Assembly: GCA_025642075.2 (NCBI GenBank)
Contig: JAODUO010000058.1
Coordinates: 601,001 to 665,000 of the forward strand
DNA from: Ridgeia piscesae
Lineage: Eukaryota > Annelida > Polychaeta > Sabellida > Siboglinidae
DNA: 64,000 nt
Direction: 5' to 3'
Shown here: piece after piece, positions 46,925-59,594 of the stretch
How the letters are laid out: the number at the start of each line of letters is the position of its first letter
Position numbering within the stretch: the stretch's first letter is position 1
Translations under genes and position numbers: made by a program
The notes under the pieces: model-generated
What the model saw: the letters and a program-made list of their open reading frames with translations, nothing else
Database searches by the model: none
Told to the model about the DNA's origin: nothing

Positions 46925-47930
46925 TTGGTTATAAATGTTTTTTAAATGCAAGGAGCATAGTAAACAAAAGAAATGAACTAAACGTTATGGTAGAAGATAT
47001 TGACACTCACATAATAGGTATAACTGAATCTTGGGCCACACCCGATATATCAGATGCCGAATTAGGAATGACAGGGTATGTAATGTTTAGGAAAGATAGA
47101 TTAGGAAGAAGGGGAGGCGGAGTTATTTTATATATTAAAGAATCCATCCAAGCTTATGAAATAAATTAGAAAAAGAAGCAGAATGTGAAGAAGCTGTCTG
47201 GTGTAACATAGTTACAGGAAACTCAACATTAACTGTTGGGTTAGTGTATCGGAGTCCAAACATAAGCATGGAAGAGAATGAAAAAATACACAACGCTATC
47301 AAAGAAGTCAGTAAACGGGACTGTATTATTATGGGGGATTTTAACCATGGGCATATACAGTGGATATCTCTACAGAGTACGGGGAGAGAGGATCAAGAGT
47401 TTTTAAATTTAGTACAAGATAGTTTCCTTTCTTAACATGTGTTAGAAGCAACCAGGGGCGAGAACGTGTTAGACAGTATTGAGCTCACAGAATGAATTTG
47501 TTGATAATGTCAAGATATGTGAGCCACTGGGGTGTAGTGATCACAACCAGATACATTTTATCATCAAAGTAAAGGGAGAACGGAATAGAAAAATAAGGTA
47601 CAGGAAATTTTTTCAGAAAGGAAGATATAAAGGACATGAGGGAATATTTAGCAAAGATAGACTGGAATAACACACTGAAGAATAAGACAGCAACAGAATG
47701 CTGGAATATTTTAAAGAGTGAAATTGACTGCGTCGTTGACAAATTTGTCCCCTTGAAAAAACAGGGGAAACGGTCAAAGAAGAAACACTTATCGAAGGAA
47801 GCCATTAGAAAAATCAAGTACAAGCAAATGATGTGGAAGACATACCGGAAGTGAAGAAGACTATAGCATTTATAAAGAAGCACTTAATCAAGCTACAGCT
47901 GAAATTAGAAATTCAAAGAGAAGCTACGAC
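46925..47930 (+). pseudogene. CR1-like LINE ORF2 remnant: APE endonuclease only
   Basis: Motifs in order: LNARSIVNKRNEL, THIIGITESWA, GYVMFRKDRLGRRGGGV, then after a frameshift VYRSPN, DCIIMGDFNHGHIQW, and finally CSDHNQIHFII. These are the APE endonuclease blocks, including the catalytic E of TESW, D/N of GDFN and the terminal SDH. It continues into the linker (KKHLSKEAIRKIKYKQMMWK) and stops near 47930 before any reverse transcriptase. It carries at least two frameshifts or stops (47167, 47433). The 3' half is missing, the reverse of normal 5' truncation. Confidence 0.87.
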
Positions 47931-48420
47931 GACGTGCGGAAGAGCCAGGTCGGGGATTTCTGGTAATGGTCTGGCTGGCCAACTTCGGTTGCCAGCAGTC
48001 ACGCCGACGGGACCGCCCATCCCGACTAGGCCCAATGCTTGCGGTGGTCTATGCTTCTAGTATAAGGAGCAGGGCCATTTCATTATTTCACACTGGCAAT
48101 TGTGTGATAAAACAACTTTTTGCCATCTGGCTACACATTTCAACATAACCCTCGCTACAAGTTCGATGCACCGTTAAACCCTGACGTGAAACGCAGTGGT
48201 GGCGTGGGCTTAATGTAGAAGTCCGGCATAAAAGTTGAAAAAAAGATTATCCAACATTAATTGTAGCATATGGCTGGATGCTTCCCAGATAAATTGAGAT
48301 GGTGTCTGATTGAACAGGTCTGCCAGGGAAGTAAAGTGTAAAAGCGCTTTGAGCAGTCCCAAGGATTGGATACTGCGCTATATAAAACGTACCTTTACCT
48401 TTTTTATTATTCACTGTACA
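47931..48420 (+). mobile_element. Mixed repeat sequence ending in a SINE/LINE tail
   Basis: The last part (about 48320-48390) has CAGGTCTGCCAGGGAAGTAA, GCGCTTTGAGCAGTCCC and GCGCTATATAAAA, shared with 27877-27955. The first 350 bases are not recognised. Confidence 0.5.
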
Positions 48421-48754
48421 ACACCAAAGTAGAACACCAAAGGATACAGCCAGACATTTGTCAAAAACGAGCCAACATACTGCTAAGAAAACACTCACTC
48501 AGCTCTAAAATTATCGGAATAATCAGGAACAACACCATCCATTAACGTTTAGTAGATATATTGTCAAAGAGTCATGATCACAAGATTTAATTGGACATTT
48601 TAATATTGTACTATGAACGTCACGTATTTGACTAAATGTTTCAAATAATATAAGTTATGACTGAATACTCTTTTCTCATGAACAAATGTGTCACAAACTG
48701 TAAGATTATCCATTTATATTCATGAATAAACGAATATATTATTTCATTGTAGTT

Positions 48755-49376
48755 TCCATTTGTTTGATTGCAAGACAACATTAATCTTGATACGAACACT
48801 TTGCGCGACCCATTCCAATCAGTATACCATCTCGGCCACTCGACGGAGACGGCACTACTGTGAGTGAAGAACGACATCGCCGCGGCGTTGGATAATAAGG
48901 GTAAGGTTGTTCTTGTGATACTCGATTTGTCCAGCGGATCCGACATACTTAATCTTGACTACTCGATGAGGCGACTGCAACAATCGCTCGGCATTACAGA
49001 AGCAGCACTTTCATGGCTTCACTCGTACATCACTGGACGTTACCAGAGAGTCGCTGTGGACTCGTTAAGTGTGGTGTGCCACAGGGATAAGTACTTGGGC
49101 CAATTTCTATTGCATATAGACGAGACCCACCGGTGACATCGTTGCAGTGTTATGCGGAGAAGTCAGAGGCAGTCATGTTCCTAACATCAAACCAACGAAA
49201 TGAATTGCCCGCTGATATTTCCGTGACAATTGGTGGACATCAAGTTCTGCTAAAACCATCCGTACGGAACCTAGGAGTCATAGTCGAAACCGCGTCTTCG
49301 TGTACTATATAATATTACTAATTAAAGATTACGCGAATTGCACCTAAATCCATGGGGAAAACGTCGAGGCGCATCA
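48755..49376 (+). mobile_element. Internally deleted LINE reverse transcriptase, plus copy
   Basis: After HSTETALL, an in-frame stop, then VKNDIAAALDNKGKVVLVIL and DLSSGSDIL (palm motif with the first catalytic Asp position). Then comes a shifted frame reaching LQCYAEK and PSVRNLGVIVETASS. The YADD motif region is gone. The inverted twin is at 58400-59115. About 90% alike by eye, with both ends sharp (GGCGCAT at 49376). Confidence 0.85.
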
Positions 49377-49399
49377 ATACAAAAGGGTTATCTATCTCA

Positions 49400-50110
49400 A
49401 TTCAGTTTTCAACAGATTGATCGGTACGCTAGGGAGTTACGGTGGATAACCAAAGTTGCACAGGTATGCTTAAAATGAACCTCATTTTCAAGTGATCTTC
49501 CAAAGAATTGGTGCAGCTTCAGAAAAAACCCTTATCTCAATATTGGTTTTGACTCTAGTGACAAAAATAAACCAGAATTACATGATCGAAGCTGGATAGA
49601 TTTTCATACAGGAGTAAACAATGAATGTAAATAGGATGGTTGTTTATAGGAAAGTAAACAAGAGTATTTATCTTATAGAAGAAGAAGAAATTAATATATT
49701 TTATATTTATCCAAACCGTACACAATACTCAAACATAATAATACATTTTATGCAGGTGCGGTACTGAGTATGTCTCATAGAAAGTTGCTACCATACAAGC
49801 CATCTGTCGTAATTGTGTTTAATTATGTTTCTGTTGAGCGGAAATAACATATGCCACACGCTATATAAAACGTAATGTTGTCCATCGTAAGTGAAAATCT
49901 GGATTATTGTGTTATAGAATTCAATTATGTTTATAGTGCGAGAGGTTAATGGGTATAGTGTTTTGGGTGATTACGTCATTGCGAGGGTGGTTGTTGTATG
50001 TACACGCATAACAATTAATGTATGTGCCCGTGTTTTGTATTTAATTTTGAATGAAATGTTACTTTGCGTATTTTACAAGACCATGCAAACTGTGTATATT
50101 GAGTATGGTT
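49400..50110. other. No recognisable gene
   Basis: AT-rich sequence, nothing recognised. Confidence 0.6.
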
Positions 50111-50117
50111 ATCACAC

Positions 50118-50222
50118 ATTACGAGGTGTTGTTGATTGTATGTGGTCAGTTTTGTTTAAGACATTGTTTTGTAAATGACTTTACAAAATCTGACCACATA
50201 CAATCAGCAACACCTCGCAATG
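50118..50222. repeat. Long hairpin, about 31-bp arms
   Basis: Arms 50118-50148 and 50191-50222 (ATTACGAGGTGTTG...TGTGGTCA and its complement) differ by two bases; the loop is about 42 bases. It could be a tiny MITE. Confidence 0.85.
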
Positions 50223-50984
50223 TAATTGTTTTGTAAATGTATGGTTTGTCCCGTAAATTACAATTATTTGTTTGTTGCATATTGTGACAATGTATCGTGA
50301 TATTAGTTGCTATAAGGCACTGTTGTATATAGGTGGGTAATTTATGATGCATACATTTATAGTAACATTTTATTTTCTTAATGACTAACGTATGATTTAC
50401 CTTTAGTAAGATTAGTTTTATAAACAGTGTGTTAGTATGACCATTACAATGACTCAAAGTAATTACCCGTATGGTCTTTTTCTGAGGTTTATTCATTCTT
50501 AAAGGTGATAGGATACCGGTTAGGAAGAAAATGCAGAAACTCTAGAAGCGCCACAGAACAAGTAAAACGTGGAGGCCTAGTTAAATTCCCTTGGTATGCA
50601 ATTCTGAGCAAGTTGCAATTTGCGGTATCCCTATGGGCAAGATAAAAAATAAAATAAAATAATCTAGTCTTCTAGTGACCAGCGCAGTTGCAATAGTTTT
50701 TGCAACTTACGCCATAATTCACGAAAATTATAATATCCACTATAAGAAAAAAATGTGTCCTCTAAAATAGAAGTTGTCATTAACGGTTACTCCTAAATTC
50801 CTACAGACACTGCAGGCAAAATGCACTGACTAAATAGGGGCTTAGGGAAAACATTCTTCTTTTGTTGACAGTGCAACTGTTTGCCAAATATACGACGTAC
50901 CAAAATGCATATGACATAATATAAATATGAGTATTTCAGACCTATATTCGTGATTTCATGAATCCGGCGTAATGTGTCTTTCTT

Positions 50985-51375
50985 TTTATTTTCCTCTTGG
51001 TATCCCTGTCGTCAGGTTTGAGGTACGCCATTGTTGCCATAGTCATTTTCTCCTTCTTTCTTTCCTCACTTTCTCACTCTACCTTTTTATCAACAGTCTC
51101 TAACTCATTCTATCTTTTGCTGTTGTTCTCGCTCACATGTGCATGTGTACTCTTTACCAATTTGTCATATCCCATTATTTCCACGTGTCCGTCCAATCTC
51201 AACCAATTTCTTCGTACATATTCCTTCATTTCAAACGTCCTCGGTCTAATCGTCTATTCTTCTCTTGCCCACTTTCTTCACTCCAACGATTATTCCTATT
51301 ATTAGCTGTTCTTCATAAACCTGCACCTTCTCCTGTTGTTCTTTGTTACTGTCATCGTCTCTAATTCATACGTGT
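50985..51375 (-). mobile_element. Degenerate LINE 3' end, related to 2840-3700
   Basis: The minus strand shows IIGIIVGVKKVGKRRIDD, CTKKLVE and finally MTMATMAYLKPDDRD across shifted frames. Its end (TCTGACGACAGG type) matches the end of the copy at 2840. No intact frame. Confidence 0.6.
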
Positions 51376-51399
51376 ACGCCGACGTCTAATACGAAGTGA

Positions 51400-53470
51400 G
51401 CACTTTTCCTTTAATGCTGCTCCCTCCACTCGTTTGCTAATCGCCAAACCGGTTCTTTTATGACCAGATGTGTAATGTGTTAATAGTTTAACAAGAATGC
51501 ACAGTCAGTTAATTTTTAAAATGGGGTACTTTTAATTTTTTTATCGTAAAAAAAAATTTCCCCTTACACCGGGTTAACTGGCGAAACAATCAGAAACTGC
51601 CAAACCGCCCTTTTGCTTTTTGGGTCACGTGCTTTATGGGGATCATTCTCCACAATAAAAACCCTTTGTTTTTTTCCGGTCTGCCCAAGTCTAAGATTAA
51701 AGGGGCAAGTGATTCTTTTTAAAAGGGACGCATTAAGTGCATTAATGAAGTTAGAAACAAGAGCGAGTAGTCGGGGCTAACCCCACTCTTGTGAATCTAC
51801 TCAACGCGGATTCTCTAACTTGAAAGATTATCGGTGTCGCTGACAACCCCAAGCCAGTTTGAGTTGACAGTCGCCATCAATATCGCTCGGCATCAGCCAT
51901 CACTCAGCCAGACACAACCTGGGTTGATATGTACCGGTATTGTTTTGATTACGCAGGTCTTGTTAATAAACTTAGAAATTTTCGAAAGTACATATCCATA
52001 GAGAATAGTTGGGGAGGGACGAAATGATAAATAAAATTAACATGGGGGACTGGAGTAGGCTCTTTTGGTTGGGCAAAAAGGGTTTTTTTTTGGGGGGAGC
52101 ATCCTTTTGTTAATAGAACGTCAAACGGAGAATTACATGAATCTAAAATTAAAAAAACGTTTTTTCGACTCACAGTACTTTCTGAATGTTGTTATTTCCT
52201 TACATTTTTTTTAAAATAATTTAATTTTTATGACAGCGATGATTGATTAAAATGTTAATAAATAGGTGTACACTTTTAAAACAGGGCAAGAAAAAAACAT
52301 TCTTGCACTTGTTTCTTTGTAGTCAATGATCCTGGCTGTAGTTTATGTACCTGGTCCCTTTTCCCAACCACCCGTGCCAGCTGTTTTCAAATATTTACCC
52401 ACATTTTCATCACAGCATTATATGAATGCATAATATATTCAATTATAATATTGCTACAGGCCACACTACAATGCAAAAGTGAGAAAAGGGCAGAGGGGGG
52501 GGCTAAGATTAAGGCAGTCACATGGGTATGGCAAATCCCGGGGAAAGGATACGCATTGTGGGAGTTTCACATCTGATCAATCCAGGTAATTTAAACATTT
52601 TAACAATCAACAACGTAAAAAATTTAAAAAAAAATTTTTTAACATTTCCATTTAAATACACATTGTTTTCATTCACTTTTAACCTTGAACAGGGAAAAAC
52701 TAGAATGACCTTTGTTCTTTTAGTCTTGTATAATGAAATTATACCCAGTGTGTCAACACAGAAAACAAAATTTAATGGGGGGGGGGGGCATGGCTACGTA
52801 GATCAATTAAAACAATTCCTTCAAAAAGGTGCATTCTGAAGGATGTTTTAACTTTTCCCTGGCAAATAGAGAGGGAAAAAAATGCACAGCTAAAATTAAA
52901 CATGTTTATAGCAAGAAATACCTGAGGCATATTTTGAGCCAAATTTGGGTTAGAAAAACACTGAGGTGGTCCACCTCACTTCATATAGCAGGGGAAAAAA
53001 CTGCAGCGATGACTAAAAAATCAATAATACAGTGTTGAAGAAGGTAGACATACATATTAATACATATTATTTAATGCATGAATATTTTCTGAGGGGAAAG
53101 TGCTGTTGGGATCAAATAACCTTAATTTTTTCATTTTTCCCAAAATTTGCTTTGACCAAACCAATTCACATATTCATGTTTGAAAATAAAAAGTCAAAAA
53201 AGAATATGTTTACCCCTGTAATAGATATTACATGGCATATTTTTTTACTCCCAAATCCCTACCATGATGCATGTTTTTTGTTTTTCTGGTTTAATACATC
53301 TTTTTTTTTTTTCAACAAGAAACTGAACAATCTTCTACCACTAGTTCAACAAATTTTAAAATACTATGCAGGACAGTTGTATTTGTGGGCAAGATTATAC
53401 AACAATAGGGCCCTGCAATTTTGCTGCATAAAATGTCAAAATATTTGGTCGACCAAGTGAAGTGATCCCA
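51400..53470. other. Homopolymer-rich region without recognisable gene
   Basis: Unusually many runs of 6-12 identical bases of all kinds (for example at 51549, 52081, 52621-52640, 52779 and 53301). Open frames here are Lys/Phe-rich and unconvincing. This may be a poorly polished stretch. Confidence 0.5.
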
Positions 53471-54599
53471 GGTGTACTGTGTGTTGCATCATGACAGACT
53501 CCACAGTACTGGTGGTGTGTACACTGGCTCCCATGCCGGTCAGATACCCTGACTGACTAGTGACTAGAGACCAATGCAGAATGCAGAGTGCTTGACATGC
53601 GAATATGGTGAAGCCTCACTAGCTTTGCAGTTGGTGATGGAATGGTGGATGCCATGGTCTGTCAAACATGGCATGAGCCTTTGGTCAACCTCTCTCGACA
53701 CTGTTAGACAAGGGTTTGACATTCCCTTTTGTGAAACATCAGCTTGGATATCAAAGACATTGTGTGAGTTCACTCTCTTGGGTGATACTGCATACCAACT
53801 TCCTGGCATTTTACTGTACATCTGCATCTGCCTATCGAAACAAAGTGACAATTAACATGGCTCTGACATGTATGATATTTTATATGTGACGACACACTTA
53901 GCCAAAGTCAATACCATGGTAATATAATTGTTTTATTCATATTAAAAAATGTGCATGCCCACATGTTACATATACATTACTCAGACCGGTTATATTGAAC
54001 ATTTCTACTAATGTGGGAAACATTCCGCCACACTGAAATTAATATGTGAAAATACTAATTGTACAAAAGAAAAGTATTCACCGCTATCTCTAGCCAGTAC
54101 TCTTCATAGAATTGAGTAAACATATCGCAATTGCACATGTAACTCTCAGCCACATGACAAGAACCCTGAGTAGTTTAGTCATTTTTAGGTGTAAAGATAC
54201 ATAGCATTAAATAAAATAATCTCTACTGATTATCTTTTAAATAAAGCATAATCTAGTTACTTTATGTAATATATTTATTATTTCTAAAGCACAATATCCA
54301 ACATGGTCAAAGTGCTGTGCATAATGTTATTATATGTACATAGTATGTATATGATATCTATTTACAGCATGTTTCTGTAACAATTGTGTGTGTGTCATGG
54401 GTGAACTCTGCAAAAGTACATTTCCAGAAATATGTTTTAGTACGACAATTCTTTCATAATATTGAAAAAAAATCCCATGACATGTATCACTAAGCACATG
54501 TTTGCTAAAGCTAATGTGTTCTCTGTGAAAGGCATAAATTTAAAGACTAATGAATGGGATTCATGTTTTTGAACTAATTAGTGTTTGATATACCATGTG
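53471..54599. other. No recognisable gene
   Basis: 53574-53855 is open on both strands (93-95 codons) but has no motif I know. The rest is AT-rich. Confidence 0.5.
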
Positions 54600-54607
54600 C
54601 TGGATGC

Positions 54608-56538
54608 CAGAGATGGAGTGAGTACAATACAAATGTACTCGAGTACGTGTATGATTACTTTGAACATGCATGAGTACGAGTACGAGTACGAGTACCAGTA
54701 CCAGTACCAGTACCAGTACCAGTACCAGTACCAGTACCAGTACCAGTACCAGTACCAGTACGAAGAAAACAAATGTACTCGAGTATGAGTACGATTACTT
54801 TAGAATGTAATCGTGATTACTTTCATGATTACTTTAATGAATATCCTGTTTCTAACATAAAGGCGACTTTCATGGAATCCCTAGGTGTCATTCTTGTTCT
54901 TTTGGTGTGTCACTAATGTTCTAACTAATTACTGCTATCCAGGTATTATTATTATTATTATTATTAATAAGACGACTTTCTCAGGTATTCGATGAATCAT
55001 TTAATGCTGGATTAATAATTTAATTTATGGTTTCTGAATCAAAAACAAATAGGAGGCATTTAAGAATTTCAAATACACATGATCAAATACATTACAATAA
55101 CAACACTTCAAAACCAGGGGTGCATATTCAAGAGTATCCAATTCAAATATGTAGTATATCAGATGGGGGTCAAATACATTTGTATTTGAAAGTATTTAAA
55201 TACTTTTTAAGTATTTGTATTTGATGTTCAGGAATTAAAATTATTTGTATTTAAATACTTTAGGAAAGTATTTGACTTTTTCAAGTAATTTTTCAAATAC
55301 ATTGTTAGTATCAACATTTCTTTTTCACTGTCACATGTAATGCCTGCCACACTGATTACCTTAATGCACTGAAACTTCACCCAACAGTGCTAATTACTGA
55401 TGAAGACACTTAAACAACAGGCTTCTCCCCTGGCCCTGCAGTGACCAGAACTTTTGTTTGCTCAGAGCCAGAGGATGGATTAGCACCTAACAGTGACCCC
55501 TTTTGTTCTTTAGTCAGGCTGCAATCTGGCATCAGACTATTCTGGTTTCCTGGCTCACTTTGAAGTTGAGCCTTCCTCAAAACATCCTAGCAATGATTAG
55601 CAGTGTCTCTTCTGAGGACAACATAGGCATTTTATTATGGACCTCCTGGCTTAACATACAAACAATATATTTTGGCCTTTACCTCTTTCAGTCAGTTGTC
55701 ATTGTGATGCAGTTAGCAATAACAATACTCCCTATCACTGGTCTGCCTGTAATCATATGAGCAAAACACTAATTATGCCTATAAACCAGATGTCTCAATA
55801 TATGTGTTGCTTTTCTTTTACCTACATAGTAATACAAAATGAAAAGTATTAAAAAAAGTATTTGAAATACTTTTCAATGTATTCATATTTAAATACATTT
55901 ATATTTACAAAGTATTTGTAATTATATTTCAATCCCTCAAGAATATTTGTATTTAAATACATTTCAAAGTATTTGACCCCATGTCTGGATGGGACAAACA
56001 CACAATAGTTGTGGATTTAGACAGGTTTACAGTTTGCACTTAATTGAACATAATATACAGGGATTTAGCAGCTAACCGCCCGGACCCAGTCAGGATTCTG
56101 TATGTTGAAAATATGACCAGTCATTCAAACCATACTGACAGAGCAAACAAGGCAGGTGGCTGTGGCTTGGCTTCTAAAATTACAAAGCAAGATGTTAGGG
56201 GATGCTTATCTCCTCTTCTCCTGCAGTGCTTCCCAGGGACTGTCACAATATAACTTGTATGTGATGTGGCTTCTCTGGGAAGAGAAGGTTTTTATTAGGG
56301 AAATCTGACTGAATATTTCGAATACCTCGATTATTATTACATTTATTAGATTACTTCTAATATTGTCATTTTATCTGTCTAATATATTTGCTTGCAACTG
56401 TTCATATGAAAACAATGTAATCGTGAGACGTAATCGTGAGTACAATTACTTTGGTAATGTACTCGAGTACGAGTACGATTACTTTGCTTCGTACTCGAGT
56501 ACGAGTACTCAAAAACGAGTACGATTACTCCATCTCTG
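54608..56538. mobile_element. 1,931-bp hAT-like element with perfect 8-bp target duplication
   Basis: Ends CAGAGATGG...CCATCTCTG with CTGGATGC directly repeated at 54600-54607 and 56539-56546. Subterminal regions are dense in GTACTCGAGTAC, GAGTACGA and CGATTACTT. A (CAGTAC)n run lies at 54670-54765. No transposase recognised, so non-autonomous. It shares ends with the 82-bp MITE at 27657-27738. Confidence 0.92.
55154..55987. mobile_element. Second non-autonomous element nested in the hAT-like element
   Basis: Starts GGGGGTCAAATAC...TATTTAAATAC and ends in the inverse (GTATTTAAATACATTTC..GTATTTGACCCC). The interior has many AAGTATTTG motifs. No clean target duplication found; exact ends uncertain. 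Confidence 0.65.
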
Positions 56539-56639
56539 CTGGATGCTGATACGAATATTTATAAAAGTAACTTTTTTTTACATTTACCTAACACGATTTC
56601 AATTTTCTAATTGCTGCTTTGCTTGTTATCTGAAGAAAT

Positions 56640-58395
56640 AAATACATTATATCAAGTGCAGTGATTGTACCTGTAGTTATACTTATATTGTGCTTGCCAT
56701 TATGTTTTAGTCAATTTCGTGAAATAATTTTGGTAAAAGGTTTTTACTTTATGATGTCTTTACTTATATACAATTCAACAAGTACACCCACCCATTAATA
56801 CAGACAAATAAAATATCACATAGAGGGTCAGATTCAGAAATCGTCTTGAGGGCACAAAAACCTCTACTGGCCTTTGAACAAAATTGTGTAGTCTACATTT
56901 TTATTGATACCACATAGCTTCAGCTTCCACTGTCTCATGTGGAGTGGTGATATCGGAAAATGCCACAACTTATTATTATCACTTAAACTGGGTCATATTT
57001 CAAACAATATTGAGGCACATCAGCATTGACCTATTATAACAAGTTTGCAGGCACACAAAATTCCTACAATGTAGGAGGCACATCCACAGGGCCCCAGGCC
57101 CCTTGGATTCACAAATGACATACATCTGTAAATTTTTTATAAAAGGTTTGTAGAGAGAGTAAATTAATGTATATTATAACATTCATTTATCTGAGGTGAT
57201 GAGCTTTTCCGCATGCCCTATGGTGATGATACCTCAAGTTCTGAAAATGTGACACATTTGAATTTTAATGTACTTGAAAAAATTGCAATGTTATGAACGA
57301 TCACATTAACATAATTGCTTAATATATTAAATTATTATTATAACTATACTATTATAATATTGTCATTATGAATAAGTATAACTGTTACGGATCACTTATA
57401 ATGCATTTACATTATATACCTAAAGCTACTATTAGGCTAATTAAGCCTAGTTAGTATTAGCCTTAGAATATTAACCTGCTACATACCATACGTGACATAA
57501 ACATTACATAGTTACAGTATTATAATCAATCACTGACATGTCGTAGTCATCTAAGTATAGGCCATAGTCTATGCCTGGCGTAGTCATATTCGTAGCATAG
57601 GCATACCTTGGACTTGGTATTTTGTCGTACCATGGCATTGGCTGAATAAGCGCTAAGGTTGAAGGTAAACAATAACATAATTTTTTATAAAAACAACAGG
57701 AATATCAATGACGTATACTCATACGCCTAAATATATATACGTGATTATAGCTGAGCAATTCGTAATTACTAACCTATCTGGAAGAACATCTGTGCGAACG
57801 CTGCATGTTGACTGTGTAGTCAGTGACAGTTAGCCGGCCCACGGGCAAGGTGTCCGTAGCTTGCAAAGCCAGGGCACTGTGACTGTCACTGTTCCGAAGT
57901 CATGCTATTCACTGCTTAGTTCCATATTCTTTCCCAATCATGCGTCGATGCGGTCTTTGTGTGCTTAATTTGCCGTGTTGGTGGCATACAAAAATCATGT
58001 TTGTGCCTAAACTCGCTGTTCCTAAACGTAAACAACTCGACATGATGAAGGTCAATCTCGCCCCCAAGTCTCGTTCGCGTGAAGACTAAAGCGTATTCCG
58101 CTCAAATCTCCATTTCCATAGTTAGATTTCGTACAGAGTTTCGACCGGGTTCTATCGAAACGAAAATCGAAATAATTCCTATTTATTGTATTAATTTCAG
58201 AAAAAAGAAGTAACATGTATGCATAAACCAACTAAGCAATCATTAGGGAGTATTTGATACCTCCGCTGTTTGTGAAATTACTAAAAATCGCTAGCAGCAA
58301 ACGATTTTTACGCGAATGAGTGGAGGAAGCAGCTTTAAGTTGATGAGATATCCACATCTTTCCTATCACCCCTTCTTCTTTCTTCCAAGCGTTTG
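56640..58395. other. No recognisable gene
   Basis: AT-rich to about 57,540, then more mixed composition. No coding, RNA or repeat signal I can support. Confidence 0.55.
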
Positions 58396-58399
58396 CCTA

Positions 58400-59115
58400 T
58401 GCGCCTCGACGTTTTTTCCATGGATTTAGGTGCAATTCACGTAATCTATAATTAGTAATATTATATAGTACACGAAGACGCGGTTTCGACTATGACTCCT
58501 AGGTTCCGTACGGATGGTTTTAGCAGAACTTGATGTCCACCAATTGTCACGGAAATATCAGCGGGCAATTCATTTCGTTGTTTTGATGTTAGGAAGATGA
58601 CTGCCTGTGACTTCTCCGCATAACAATAGTACTGCATACCGTGTCGTGCAACGATGTCACCGATGGGTCTCGTCTATATGCAATAGAAATTGGCCCAAGT
58701 ACAGATCCCCCATGACACGCCACACTTAACGAGTCCACAGCGACTCTCTGGTAACGTCCAGTGATGTACGAGTGAAGCCATGAAAGTGCTGCTTCTGTAA
58801 TGCCGAGCGATTGTTGCAGTCGCCTCATCGAGTAGTCAAGATTAAGTATGTCGGATCCGCTGGACAAATCGAGTATAACAAGAACAACCTTACCCTTATT
58901 ATCCAACGCCGCGGCGATGTCGTTCTTCACTCACAGTAGTGCCGTCTCCGTCGAGTGGCCGAGATGGTATACTGATTGGAATGGGTCGCGCAAAGTGTTC
59001 GTATCAAGATTAATGTTCAGTTGTATTGCAATCAATTTTTCAACAAGTTTGTACAAAAATGGCAAGTTCGAAATTGGGCGGTAGTTGGATAAAGCATCTT
59101 CATCAAGCGTCACTT
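58400..59115 (-). mobile_element. Internally deleted LINE reverse transcriptase, minus copy
   Basis: On the minus strand: NYRPISNLPFLYKLVEKLIA (RT finger motif), HSTETALL then a stop, VKNDIAAALDNKGKVVLVIL, DLSSGSDIL, LSWLHSYITGR and GGSVLGPI. After a frameshift come MQYYCYAEKSQAVIFLTS and PSVRNLGV. It extends about 100 bases further 5' than the twin at 48755-49376. Confidence 0.87.
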
Positions 59116-59594
59116 CTTTCTTTTGCGCCTATAAGTTTTCCCACATAAATGTAGACGCAATAGACGTAACCTTGTTATTATTTGTATTATTATATGTGAA
59201 GACGAGACCTATTTATGGGACACAGTGAAACAGCGTTACGTAATACTTAGACGCATTAGTTTGGGTGACTGTCTTGTTTCCCAAACATCGCTTTGTTCTT
59301 GTTACCACGCATCGTTGGGTAGCTTTACTAATACAACATAAAACATTTCGTCGTCAATGGTTGGTTTCAGGCATGGCCGTTAAAATGAGACAGTTTGCGA
59401 TATTGATGTAGAACAATTTCCGTCTGCTGCGGAAGAAGCGACTGATGGTGCTCACGGTGTTATCTGTGCCTCATTCATTGTCATGTACGCATGCAAAGAA
59501 GTTCAACTGATGGTTACATATAATTTAGTAACACTTAAATGATGTCATACGATAAATTAAGACACTATTGCTTTTATGTATTGAGCAAATGATT

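Noticed and set aside
53032..53460. 142-codon Phe/Lys/Asn-rich open frame
   Set aside because: Low-complexity, homopolymer-driven composition in a suspect region, with no motif.
53564..53855. Small gene open on both strands
   Set aside because: No recognisable motif, splice context or codon signal distinguishes either strand; left unassigned.
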